A DNA stretch of 64,000 nucleotides from JAEUJM01 sp041918615 (GTDB lineage Bacteria; Actinomycetota; Acidimicrobiia; Acidimicrobiales; DATDAH01), in the NCBI GenBank assembly GCA_041918615.1, contig JAYRVH010000068.1:1-64000 (forward strand). The letters run 5' to 3'. Below are positions 17,483-25,926 of this stretch, piece by piece; position 1 is the first letter of the stretch, and each line of letters begins with the position of its first letter. The translations under genes were made by a program, and so were the position numbers. The notes under the pieces were generated by a model, which saw only the letters and a list, made by a program, of their open reading frames with translations, ran no database searches and was not told where the DNA came from.

Positions 17483-18811
17483 TCAGGCCCGGGTGAGTCT
17501 GGCGGCCGCGGCCCGACCTCGGTCGGCGAGCGATCCGCCGAGGTCGATCGACGGCTCGGCCAGACGGGCGCGGTACTGCTCGACCGTCTTGGCGGCAGTC
17601 ACCTTCCAGCTCCAGCGCTCGATGATCCGCTCGCGGCCGGCGGCACCGATGCGGGCGCGCAGCTCGGGGTCGTCGAGGCCCCGACGGAGCGCGGCGGCCA
17701 GCGCGTCGGAGTCTCCGGGGGGCACGAGGAGGGCGGTCTCACCGTCATTGCCAACCACCTCGGGCAGGGCGCCGCCGGTGGTGGCGACGAGCGGGACGCC
17801 GCACGACATGGCCTCGATGGCGGGGAGCGAGAACCCCTCGTAGAGCGAGGGCACGACGGCCAGGTCGGACTCGGAGTAGAGCTCGACGATCCGCTCGTCG
17901 GACACGCCGCTGATGAACTGCACTGCGTCGGTGAGGCCCAGCTCGGCAAGGGTGCGGGAGGTCCGGCCCTCCTCCTTCGGCTTGCCGATGACGACGAGGT
18001 CGACGTCGCGCTCGGTTCGCAGCTTGGCCACGGCCTCGAGCAGGTACACGAGGCCCTTCATGGTGACGTCGGCGCTGGCGGTCGTGATGAGGCGGCCCGG
18101 CCTGCGTTCCACACCCGGCACGGGGCGGAAGAGCTCGGGGTCGACGCCCACCGGGACGACGTGCAGGCGGTTGATGTCGACGCCGTGGTCGCGGGCGATG
18201 TCGCGCCGAGACGACTCGGACACCGTGATGATGCGCGTGAGGCGCTTGGCCACCCGGGTCTGCATCTTGGTGAAGGCGTACCAACGGGACTTGGCGAAGC
18301 GCTGGTAGGCGGTCTCGGCATGTTCCATCTCGAGTTGGCGGTCGACGGTGATGGGGTGGTGGATGGTGCCGAGCACCGGAAGGCCCAGGTGCTCGATGGC
18401 CAGCAGGCCGTACCCGAGGCTCTGATTGTCGTGCACCAGGTCGAACTCGCCGCCGTGGTCCTTCAGGTACTGCCACGCCCGGACGCTGAACGCGAGGGGC
18501 TCGGGGAAGGTGCCGGTGGAGAAGGCGCCCACCTCGACCCAGTCGGCCCAGGTCTTGAGCTCCCAGAATCCCGGCATCCGCATGGGGAAGTGGTCGTTGT
18601 AGATCTCGAGGCTCGGCAGCTTGACCAGCGGGACACTGTCGTCGAGCTCGGGGTAGGGAGGCCCGCCCAGCACCTCGACGTGGTGGCCGAGGTCGGCGAG
18701 CGCCTTCGAGAGGTGCCGGACGTAGACGCCCTGGCCACCACAGTGGGGCTTGCCGCGGTAGGCCAGAAGTGCGACCCGCAGGGGGCCGTCGGCGGGTGAG
18801 GAGGATGCCAA
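17483..18811 (-). CDS. Glycosyltransferase family 4
   Basis: 442 residues with two GT-B Rossmann halves. The N-terminal acceptor part has LRVALLAYRGKPHCGGQGVY. The C-terminal donor part has the retaining-GT4 motif SLYEGFSLPAIEAMSCGVPL (E-x7-E). No membrane helix is seen, so it is probably cytosolic. It is first of three tightly packed genes. The TTG at 18811 is chosen because GGAAAGG sits about 11 bases upstream and no ATG or GTG opens the conserved N-terminus. A TetR-type palindrome lies 23-38 bases upstream. Resemblance to mycobacterial Rv3032-like glucosyltransferases is suggested by context only. Confidence 0.88.
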   Translation of the reverse strand: MASSSPADGPLRVALLAYRGKPHCGGQGVYVRHLSKALADLGHHVEVLGGPPYPELDDSVPLVKLPSLEIYNDHFPMRMPGFWELKTWADWVEVGAFSTGTFPEPLAFSVRAWQYLKDHGGEFDLVHDNQSLGYGLLAIEHLGLPVLGTIHHPITVDRQLEMEHAETAYQRFAKSRWYAFTKMQTRVAKRLTRIITVSESSRRDIARDHGVDINRLHVVPVGVDPELFRPVPGVERRPGRLITTASADVTMKGLVYLLEAVAKLRTERDVDLVVIGKPKEEGRTSRTLAELGLTDAVQFISGVSDERIVELYSESDLAVVPSLYEGFSLPAIEAMSCGVPLVATTGGALPEVVGNDGETALLVPPGDSDALAAALRRGLDDPELRARIGAAGRERIIERWSWKVTAAKTVEQYRARLAEPSIDLGGSLADRGRAAAARLTRA

Positions 18812-18833
18812 GGGGATCGAGCCTTTCCGGGCG

Positions 18834-18849
18834 TTGACCGGTCGGTCAA
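18834..18849. promoter_or_regulatory. TetR-type palindromic operator upstream of GT4 operon
   Basis: TTGACC-GGTC-GGTCAA is an imperfect palindrome with the GACCGGTCGGTC core typical of TetR-family operators. It lies 23 bases upstream of the GT4 start codon. No TetR gene is in the window. Confidence 0.5.
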
Positions 18850-18936
18850 GTGTACGGGCCTCGGCTGGTGCAACCGCACTGCGGACGCAAGGCCCGGCGA
18901 CCGTGGGACGAGGGCCTCGACGGCCGCGATGAGCCC

Positions 18937-19740
18937 TCAGCGCGGAGCAGAGGGAAGGCGCCGCCAGGAGATGGTAGCCGTGGCGATGACGGGCCTGCCG
19001 GGGGCGGCCGTGCCGGCGTCGAGGTTCAGGGCGTCGGGGGGCCCCGTCTGGGGCTCGACGCAGACGGCGTGGTCCGGCTCGGTGAAGATCACCCAGTCGG
19101 TGCCGTGCGAGTCCATCGTGAGCTCGAGGGCGCCCGGCCAGCGCAGCTCCGGGGGCTGCACCATGTCGGTGAAGCAGTCGTCCCACGGTCCGGGCGTGGG
19201 CGTGACGAGCGCGCCGCTGGGGATGCCGTCGTCGTCGCGCACCCACATCATCCCTGCTTCGAAGTCGAGCTCGACCGGGCCGCCCCGCCCGAGTCGGCGC
19301 CGCCACCAGGGATGCCAGCCGCAGGTGGCGGGCATCGGTGCGTCGCCCGAATGGACCTCCATGCGCAGGTGCAGCGACTCGTCGTGGAGGGCGTATTCCT
19401 GCACGACGTGGCCGCCCAGGGGCCACCGGTCGTCCAGGTCGATGCGCAGGGTAACCATCGTGTCGGTGGCCACGACGGTCGTCCACGGCCGGTCGAAGGT
19501 GACCCCGTGGATGGCGTGGGGCGTCTTGTTCAGCGGGAGCTGGTACTCGGTGCCGCGCCAGGTGAACCGCCCATTTCGCACCCGACCCGCGTACGGCGCC
19601 ATCGGGAAGCACCCCCACTGGGTGGGTGAGTCGCACCGCTCGACCAGCAGGTCGAGGTCGTCGACGGTGAGCTGGGCGAGCCGTCCCCCCGACTCGGGGT
19701 CGAGCGTGGCAGTGGCGTCGCCTGCCGAGAGCGTGATCAC
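18937..19740 (-). CDS. Aldose 1-epimerase family protein
   Basis: 267 residues with the galactose mutarotase beta-sandwich pattern. MAPYAGRVRNGRFTWRG carries the substrate-binding Arg, AIHGVTFDRPW the first catalytic-type His, CGWHPWW the second His, and CVEPQTGPPDALN the C-terminal catalytic-type Glu. It interconverts sugar anomers. It is somewhat short, as in the Mut-like bacterial subgroup. The GTG at 19740 is 10 bases downstream of the Lnt stop, so it may be transcribed with lnt. Confidence 0.87.
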   Translation of the reverse strand: MITLSAGDATATLDPESGGRLAQLTVDDLDLLVERCDSPTQWGCFPMAPYAGRVRNGRFTWRGTEYQLPLNKTPHAIHGVTFDRPWTTVVATDTMVTLRIDLDDRWPLGGHVVQEYALHDESLHLRMEVHSGDAPMPATCGWHPWWRRRLGRGGPVELDFEAGMMWVRDDDGIPSGALVTPTPGPWDDCFTDMVQPPELRWPGALELTMDSHGTDWVIFTEPDHAVCVEPQTGPPDALNLDAGTAAPGRPVIATATISWRRLPSAPR

Positions 19741-19750
19741 GTCCGAGACC

Positions 19751-21265
19751 CTACGACGCCGCGTGAGCGACCGGCCCGGTCGCTCGCCGGCGGGCTCGGC
19801 GATGTGCTCGGCGGTCGAGCACCCGCGCACCCACCATGAGGACGAGGGCCACGACGAGCATCGGCAGGTCGCCCACGCGGGTCGCGAGGGTGTTGCCCTC
19901 ACGAACGCCGATCGTGTCCTGCAGCACCCGTCGCTCGCTGATGGCGGTGCGTTCGACCACGTCGCCGTCGGGGGTGACGATGGCACTGAAGCCCGTGGGG
20001 GCGGCCTGCAACACCCACCGGTCGTTCTCGAGGGCCCGCAGCCGTGACGACGCGACCTGCTGCGTCTGGACCTGGGTGAGCCAGTACGACGAGCCGTTCG
20101 TCGGGTTGAGCAGCACCTGGCCGCCGTTACCGATCGCGTCGCGCCCTCGCGTGCTGAAGAACACCTCCCACGAGATGACGACGCCGAGGCGACCCGCCGG
20201 CGTCTGCACGATGGCTGCCTTGTCGCCGGCGAGGGCGTCGCGACCAGGAAGCTGGCTGTTCATGCGTTCGAGCAGCCCTCGGAACGGGACGTACTCGCCG
20301 AAGGGCACCCGCTTCACCTTGTCGAAGCGGTCGATGATCGTTCCGTCCGGGCCGAACACGACGGCCGCGTTCAGGAAGCTCTCGTCGGCCCCCTCGACCA
20401 CACCGACCACCAGGGTCGAGTCGAGGTCGCGGGCGAGGGAGGCGAGCTCGCCGCTCTCCCGGTTCACGGCGAGGCTCCCCTCCACGTTCACCACGTTCTC
20501 GGGCCACAGCACCAGGTCGACCGGGCCCTCGATGTCCTCGCTGGCGGCAAGATGGCGCTCGAAGACCTCGCGTTCATCGGTGTCGGCGGCACGGGTCCGC
20601 TGGGGCCCGCCACCCTGCACGAGGGCCACGTCCAGGGTGTCGACCTGGTGCCCGCGAGGTGCCACGGCCGCGCCCAACGCCACGAGGGCCACGACGCCCA
20701 GGGCCAGCCCGGCTGGGCGCCACGCACGCTGCCATGCCGCCGACAGGGCCACCCCTCCCACGACGACCAGCGCCACCAGCACCAACGAGCCCGCCAGCCG
20801 CACCGTGAAGGCCAGCGGCGCCGCGGCCTGGCTCATGGCGAGCGTGGACAGGGGAACGCCGCCGAACGGGAACGACCATCGCAACCACTCGGCCAGGACG
20901 AAGGCGCCCGGAAGGGCGAGCCATCGCCAGCGACCCGTCGGGCAGAGCGCCACGGCCACGCCGAAGTACGCGGCATAGGTGGCGCAGGCGATGAGGTAGC
21001 CGGGGAGGGTGAGGTCGATCATCCAGAGCATCGACGGGTAGAGCCAGGCGGCGGCCACGAGCCAGGTGCGGCGGAAGCGCGCCTTGGCCGGCCGGTCGGC
21101 GATGAGGTGATCCAGGAGGGCGATGCCCACGAAGGCCAGGGGCCACCAGCCCCACGGGGGAACGGACGCGGCGAGACAGAAGCCTGCGGTCAGGCACCGA
21201 AGGGCGAGGACGGCCTTCTGCCGGCGCGAATCTCGGGTTGGTTCGACGCGGGGCGGTGCGCTCAA
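19751..21265 (-). CDS. lnt: Apolipoprotein N-acyltransferase with Ser at the usual Cys position
   Basis: 504 residues. N-terminal multi-helix membrane region (about 20-215), then a nitrilase-type extracytoplasmic domain (about 220-470) and a C-terminal membrane helix. Triad positions: Glu256 in LVLWPENVVN, Lys316 in the segment before VPFGEYVPF, and Ser365 in VVISWEVFF, where Lnt normally has Cys (C-Y/F-E). The codon reads TCG clearly. Later blocks (LLNPTNGSSYW, QQVASSRLRALENDRWVLQA) are intact. By family it N-acylates lipoproteins. Two lipoproteins with lipoboxes occur in this window. With Ser the enzyme could be slow, altered or inactive. The start is TTG, the only start near the N-terminus. 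Confidence 0.88.
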   Translation of the reverse strand: MSAPPRVEPTRDSRRQKAVLALRCLTAGFCLAASVPPWGWWPLAFVGIALLDHLIADRPAKARFRRTWLVAAAWLYPSMLWMIDLTLPGYLIACATYAAYFGVAVALCPTGRWRWLALPGAFVLAEWLRWSFPFGGVPLSTLAMSQAAAPLAFTVRLAGSLVLVALVVVGGVALSAAWQRAWRPAGLALGVVALVALGAAVAPRGHQVDTLDVALVQGGGPQRTRAADTDEREVFERHLAASEDIEGPVDLVLWPENVVNVEGSLAVNRESGELASLARDLDSTLVVGVVEGADESFLNAAVVFGPDGTIIDRFDKVKRVPFGEYVPFRGLLERMNSQLPGRDALAGDKAAIVQTPAGRLGVVISWEVFFSTRGRDAIGNGGQVLLNPTNGSSYWLTQVQTQQVASSRLRALENDRWVLQAAPTGFSAIVTPDGDVVERTAISERRVLQDTIGVREGNTLATRVGDLPMLVVALVLMVGARVLDRRAHRRARRRATGPVAHAAS

Positions 21266-21375
21266 GGCGCCCGATCATGGTCGCCGGATGTCCCGTCGGC
21301 CAGTCGCCCCCACCGATCCCGGCGCGAGATGTCGTCGACCGGGCACCGCGATTCGATGCCGGGTCGACGGGTGGA

Positions 21376-22758
21376 TCAGAGCGTCCCGAGCACGCCGCGC
21401 GCGGCATCCCGTCCCTGGCGGATGCACGCCGGGATGCCGACACCCCGCTGGGCTGCGCCCGCCACCACCACGCCGGGGGCCTCGGCGGCCAGGGCCTCTT
21501 CGACGCCCGCGACGCGGCCGAGGTGGCCGGGGAGGTACTGCGGGAACGAGTCGACCCAACGCTTCACCCGCACGGCGGTGGGCGGGGTGGCGAGGCCCAT
21601 GGTGGCCTCGAGGTCGGCCAGGAACGCCGCCACCAGTTCCTCGTCGTCGAGTCCGGCGATCCGCTCGTCGCCGTAGCGCCCGGCCGAGGCCCGCAACAGC
21701 ACCTGGTCGGGCACGCGGAGGTGCGCCCACTTGCTCGACGTCCAGGTGCAAGCCGTGATGAGGCAGCCCTCGGTACGCGGCACCAGGTAGCCGCTGGCGT
21801 CGAGCGGCCGAACGATGGCCTCGGGCGGCACCGCCAGGGTGACGAGGGCGACCGACGCGTAGTCGACCGCGGCGAGGGTGGCGGCCGCGTCGGGGGCGAG
21901 GCCCTCGACCAGGCGGGCGCTGGCGCCGGCAGGACCCGTCAGCACGACGGCATCGGCCTCGAGGGCGCCCGCACGGGTGCGGACGAGGTAACCGCCGCTC
22001 GCCGCGCGGTCGACCCCCTGGGCCGCCGTACCCAGTCGGACCTCGGCCCGGAGGACCTCGACGAGCCGGTCGACGATGCGCTCGAGCCCGCCGGGCAGGC
22101 TGTAGAACATCGGCGACCCGGGATCTGGCGGCTGGTCGGCCCGTTCGGCGAGCAGGCCCCGGACGAGGCTGGCGTTGCGGCGGGCGGCGGCCGCGATCTG
22201 CGGGGCCGACGCCTCGAGGCTGAGGCGGTCGGAGTCGCCCGCGTTGATGCCGCCGATCAACGGGTCGACGATGCGCTCGAGCACCTCGTCACCCATGCGA
22301 TCGCGGATGAGGGCGCCCACCGACACGTCGTGGGCGGGCAGTTCGCCGGGCTGGTCCGGGGGGTGATCGAGGTCTCGGCGGGCGGCCGCCACGCCTTCGT
22401 CGGACAACAGCCCCGACGCGGCCAGCAGGTCGAAGTCGGTGGGCACGCCCAACACGTGGGCGGCGGGCAGCCGGCGCAGGGCGCCCCGCACCCAGAGGTA
22501 GGCCGACGGCTCGGCCGGGCTCACCAGCTCGTCGGCCAGGCCCAGCTCGCGGCACAGGTCGACCGCCCATGGCACGCGGGCCAGGAAGGTGTCGGGCCCG
22601 GTCTCGAGCGGAAGGCCCACGAACGGCTGGGTCTCGATCTTCCCGCCCAGCCGGTCGGAGGCCTCGACCAGCACCACGTCGGTGCCGTCGTGGCGACCGG
22701 CCTCGTAGGCGGCCGCCAACCCGGTGATGCCGCCCCCGACGACGACGACCCGGGCCAT
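21376..22758 (-). CDS. hemG: Protoporphyrinogen/coproporphyrinogen oxidase
   Basis: 460 residues, FAD-dependent. The dinucleotide motif is VVVVGGGITGLAAAYEAGR. The family blocks LGGKIETQPFVGLPLETGPD and the C-terminal FAD loop VVVAGAAQRGVGIPACIRQG are present. In Gram-positive bacteria this oxygen-dependent enzyme (HemY/CgoX type) makes coproporphyrin III. It is the last gene of a hemE-cpfC-hemG set on one strand. The 82 bases upstream hold no obvious promoter, so it is probably co-transcribed. Confidence 0.92.
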   Translation of the reverse strand: MARVVVVGGGITGLAAAYEAGRHDGTDVVLVEASDRLGGKIETQPFVGLPLETGPDTFLARVPWAVDLCRELGLADELVSPAEPSAYLWVRGALRRLPAAHVLGVPTDFDLLAASGLLSDEGVAAARRDLDHPPDQPGELPAHDVSVGALIRDRMGDEVLERIVDPLIGGINAGDSDRLSLEASAPQIAAAARRNASLVRGLLAERADQPPDPGSPMFYSLPGGLERIVDRLVEVLRAEVRLGTAAQGVDRAASGGYLVRTRAGALEADAVVLTGPAGASARLVEGLAPDAAATLAAVDYASVALVTLAVPPEAIVRPLDASGYLVPRTEGCLITACTWTSSKWAHLRVPDQVLLRASAGRYGDERIAGLDDEELVAAFLADLEATMGLATPPTAVRVKRWVDSFPQYLPGHLGRVAGVEEALAAEAPGVVVAGAAQRGVGIPACIRQGRDAARGVLGTL

Positions 22759-22840
22759 CAGGCCGACGCTCGCGACGAGCGGGGCGCCCTGGCCCCGGAG
22801 GAACGGCGGTCATTGCACCGGGACGGGGTGGCTCGGGCGG

Positions 22841-23764
22841 TCAGCACGCGGCGACGACCAGGTCGGCGAGGGCGGCCATGACCGCCGGTTCGGCGTTGAG
22901 CGACGCCGTGCGACCGAAGGCGAGCCCGGCGCCCTCGGCGACCGCCCGCGCCTCGATGTCGAGATCGTAGAGAACCTCGAGGTGGTCGGAGACGAAGCCC
23001 TGGGCGCAGACGGCGACGCCTTCGGCCCGACCGGTACCTGCCAGCTCGCGTATCACCTCGAGCACGTCGGGCCCCCGCCAGGGCTCGGGGGTGCGCCCGG
23101 CACTCTGCCAGGCGATGGCCCAGTCGGGCCACGGTTGCAGGCCGACCCGGGCGGCGATGGCCTCGGCGCTGGCACGCAGCTGATCGGGGTAGGGGTCGTC
23201 GACCAGCACGCGCTCGGGGAGGCTGTGGGCCGTGAACAGCACCTTGGTCGCGGGCGGGAGCCCGTCGAGGGTGTGGCGGAGCGCAGCGGCCAGGAAGTCG
23301 AGGTAGGCGGGCTCGAGGTGCCAGCTCTCGATGCCGGTTGCGCTCATCCCGTGCTCGCGGGCGGCTTCGGCGAGCCGCCGCTGGTACTCGCCCACGCTGA
23401 AGCCCGAGAAGTGGGGAGCGAGGACGAGGCCGACGGCACGAGCGATGCCGCCGGCGGCCAGGGTGGTGACGGCGTCCTCGATGAAGGGCGCGGCATGCTT
23501 CTGGCCGAGCACGACTCGATAGCCGCCGGGTGCCCGGGCCTCGAGCGCGGCCTCGATGGCGACGCGCTGCGACTCGGTTCGCTGCGCGAGGGGCGACACG
23601 CCCCCGAGCGCGTCGTAGCGGCGCGTCAGGTCGGCCAGCTGCTCAGGGGTCGGCGGTCGGCCGCGGCGGATGTGGGTGTAGTACGCCTCGACGTCGTCGG
23701 GGGTGGCCGGTGTGCCGTAGGCCATGACCACCACGCCCACCGGTTCGTGGGACGCGTCAGCCAC
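22841..23764 (-). CDS. hemH: Coproporphyrin/protoporphyrin ferrochelatase, Bacillus-like
   Basis: 307 residues. Blocks closely resembling the Bacillus enzyme are VVMAYGTPAT, EAYYTHIRRGRPP and YDALGGVSPLAQRTESQ. The catalytic-type His is in VLAPHFSGFSVGEY and the acidic residue is in SAGRTPEPWRGPDV. It inserts ferrous iron into the porphyrin. Only two Cys are present: one in GVAVCAQGF and the C-terminal residue. The four-Cys [2Fe-2S] ligand set known from mycobacterial ferrochelatases is therefore missing. The GTG start overlaps the hemE stop by 8 bases. Confidence 0.92.
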   Translation of the reverse strand: MADASHEPVGVVVMAYGTPATPDDVEAYYTHIRRGRPPTPEQLADLTRRYDALGGVSPLAQRTESQRVAIEAALEARAPGGYRVVLGQKHAAPFIEDAVTTLAAGGIARAVGLVLAPHFSGFSVGEYQRRLAEAAREHGMSATGIESWHLEPAYLDFLAAALRHTLDGLPPATKVLFTAHSLPERVLVDDPYPDQLRASAEAIAARVGLQPWPDWAIAWQSAGRTPEPWRGPDVLEVIRELAGTGRAEGVAVCAQGFVSDHLEVLYDLDIEARAVAEGAGLAFGRTASLNAEPAVMAALADLVVAAC

Positions 23765-24839
23765 GGCTCGGCCCTTCGTTCCCGAGGGCGACCCCTTCGG
23801 CGTGCACCAGGTCCACCACCTGTTCGAGGATGCCCGGATCGACCTCGGGCAGGACACCGTGGCCCAGGTTGAAGATGTGGCCGAGCCCTCTGCCCTGGCG
23901 CAGCACCTGCCGCGTGGCCTCTGCCACCACGGGCCAGGGGGCCAGCAGGATGGCCGGGTCGAGGTTGCCCTGCACCGCCCGGTCGCCGACGCGGGTGCGG
24001 GCCACGTCGAGGGGCACCCGCCAGTCGACACCCACCACGTCGGCCCCCGCCTCGCCGAACAGGCCGAGCAGCTCGCCGGTGTTCACGCCGAAGTGGATGC
24101 GGGGGATGCCCAGGTCGGCCATCCCCTCGAGCACCTTCGCGCTGGCCGGCATCACGAACCGGCGGTAGTCGTCGGGGTTGAGTGCCCCTGCCCAGCTGTC
24201 GAAGAGCTGGACGGCCGACGCGCCGGCGTCGACCTGCGACCGCAGCGAGGCCAGGGCGAGATCGGCGAGGGCGTCGACGAGCTCGTGCCACAGCGCGGGG
24301 TCGCCGTGCATGAGGGCCTTGGTGCGCCCGTAGGTGCGCGACGGCCGGCCTTCGATCAGGTAGCTCGCCACCGTGAACGGGGCGCCGGCGAAGCCGATGA
24401 GCGGCACGTCGAGGTCGGCCACCACCGTGCGGATGGTCTCGAGCACGTACGGGGTGTCGGCCTCTGGGTCGAGGGGCCGAAGACGGGCGAGGTCGGCCGC
24501 CGAGGCGAACGGCTGCGCGATGACGGGGCCGACCCCGGGCACCACGTCGACGCCGAACCCGATGGCCTCGGCGGGCACGACGATGTCGGAGTACAAGATG
24601 GCGGCGTCGACGCCGTAGCGCTCGACCGGCTGGAGCGTGATCCTGGCCGAGAGCTCGGGGACCTTGATGGCGTCGAGGATGCTGCCCTCGCCGCGGATGG
24701 CCCGGTACTCGGGCAGTGAGCGCCCGGCCTGGCGCATGAACCAGACCGGGACCCGGTCGACCGGCTCGCGGCGGCACGCCCGGAGGAAGTCGCTGGCGGA
24801 GAGGTCGGGCGTCGCGCGGTCGGCGGTGGGCGGGGGCAC
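23757..24839 (-). CDS. hemE: Uroporphyrinogen decarboxylase
   Basis: 360 residues, normal UroD length. The signature PVWFMRQAGRSLPEYR is near the N-terminus, the active-site block YSDIVVPAEAIGFGVDVVPG follows, then QLFDSWAGALNPDDY and FNLGHGVLPEVDP. It converts uroporphyrinogen III to coproporphyrinogen III, the common precursor used by the two genes that follow. The GTG start is chosen because it opens the conserved N-terminus. The gene is divergent from the small ORF at 24864 with 24 bases between them, so the promoters must overlap. Confidence 0.95.
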   Translation of the reverse strand: MPPPTADRATPDLSASDFLRACRREPVDRVPVWFMRQAGRSLPEYRAIRGEGSILDAIKVPELSARITLQPVERYGVDAAILYSDIVVPAEAIGFGVDVVPGVGPVIAQPFASAADLARLRPLDPEADTPYVLETIRTVVADLDVPLIGFAGAPFTVASYLIEGRPSRTYGRTKALMHGDPALWHELVDALADLALASLRSQVDAGASAVQLFDSWAGALNPDDYRRFVMPASAKVLEGMADLGIPRIHFGVNTGELLGLFGEAGADVVGVDWRVPLDVARTRVGDRAVQGNLDPAILLAPWPVVAEATRQVLRQGRGLGHIFNLGHGVLPEVDPGILEQVVDLVHAEGVALGNEGPSRG

Positions 24840-24863
24840 CGGTTCAACGTACCGTCGCGGGTC

Positions 24864-25121
24864 ATGCGACGATCCATCGACGACCATCCTTTCGACGCGG
24901 CCGACCAGCCGTCGGGCGACGACGACTTCGCCCGGTTGTCGTGGGCGGTGGCCGTGGCCGACGACTACGACGACGCCGAACCGCGGGTGGTGCTCACCGT
25001 CGAGGAGGTCGGCCGCGCCGGCGAGGGCCTGGTGGCGCACCTCACCCCCGCCCTGGCGCGACGCCTGCGCACCGCCTTGCGTGACGCCCTCAAGGAGATC
25101 GGCGAGGACCCCGGCGCCTGA
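24864..25121 (+). CDS. Small acidic hypothetical protein
   Basis: 85 residues with many Asp and Glu in the first half. A short helical C-terminal half reads TPALARRLRTALRDALKEIG. There is no signal, membrane segment or known motif. I do not recognise the family. Support for it being real: TACCGT lies 8 bases before the ATG, the frame is clean, and the gene is divergent from hemE with only 24 bases between starts. Confidence 0.6.
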   Translation: MRRSIDDHPFDAADQPSGDDDFARLSWAVAVADDYDDAEPRVVLTVEEVGRAGEGLVAHLTPALARRLRTALRDALKEIGEDPGA

Positions 25122-25160
25122 CGCATCTCCCCGACCTCCGTGCTCGTCGGGTCCAGCAGT

Positions 25161-25166
25161 TACCGT
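25161..25166 (+). promoter_or_regulatory. Leaderless-type -10 element for alpha/beta hydrolase
   Basis: TACCGT followed by exactly six bases and then the ATG at 25173. Confidence 0.55.
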
Positions 25167-25172
25167 TGGACC

Positions 25173-25898
25173 ATGCCCGCTGTCTTCGTCCACGGTGTGC
25201 CCGAGACCCCGGTCGTGTGGCGATCGCTCGTCGATCGCCTCGATCGCGACGACGTCGTGCTCTTGCAGTTGCCGGGCTTCGGGTGCCCGCTGCCCGACGG
25301 CTTCGAGCCCACGATGTACCGCTACGCGGAGTGGATGGCCGGCGAGTTGGCCGGCCTCGGCGAGGTCGATCTGGTGGCACACGACTGGGGTGCGCTGCTG
25401 GCGCTCCGGGTCCTGGCCGACCGCCCGGCCAACGTCCGCTCGTGGGCGCTGGACTCGGGCGACCTGGGCGCCGACTTCAGGTGGCACGACGTGGCCCTGC
25501 TCTGGATCTCGCCGGAGGGCGAGGCGTTCATGGACGGGCTCCTCCAGGCCTCGGCCCCGGATCGTGCCGCCGTCCTCGCGGCCTCGGGTGTCCCCGAGGC
25601 CGGCGCCGCCGACATGGCCGCTGCCTTCGACGCGACCATGGCGTCGGCCATCCTCGCCCTCTACCGGTCGTCGGTCGACATCGGCAACGAGTGGGGCCCC
25701 GGCATCGACTCGATCCGGGGCCCCGGCCTTCTGCTCGAGTCGATGCAGGACCCGTTCCGGAATGCCGGTCGCGTGCGTCGGCTCGCCGACCGCACCGGGG
25801 CGACCGTGGTCGAGCTTCCCGATGCCGGGCATTGGTGGATGCTCGAGTCGCCCGAATCGGCGGCCACGGTGGTCACCGACTTCTGGGCCGGACTCTGA
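25173..25898 (+). CDS. Alpha/beta hydrolase, HDWG type
   Basis: 241 residues. The oxyanion-hole motif is FVHGVPETPVVW and the nucleophile elbow is VAHDWGALLALRVL. The nucleophile is therefore Asp, as in haloalkane dehalogenases and epoxide hydrolases, rather than Ser. The catalytic-type His is in DAGHWWMLE near the C-terminus. It is smaller than most characterised members of that group (about 290-320 residues), so the cap is reduced. The substrate is unknown. The ATG at 25173 is favoured over a GTG at 25140 by the leaderless promoter spacing. Confidence 0.85.
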   Translation: MPAVFVHGVPETPVVWRSLVDRLDRDDVVLLQLPGFGCPLPDGFEPTMYRYAEWMAGELAGLGEVDLVAHDWGALLALRVLADRPANVRSWALDSGDLGADFRWHDVALLWISPEGEAFMDGLLQASAPDRAAVLAASGVPEAGAADMAAAFDATMASAILALYRSSVDIGNEWGPGIDSIRGPGLLLESMQDPFRNAGRVRRLADRTGATVVELPDAGHWWMLESPESAATVVTDFWAGL

Positions 25899-25926
25899 CC
25901 CTCCGTGGGCCTGGGAGGGGCGGGTG

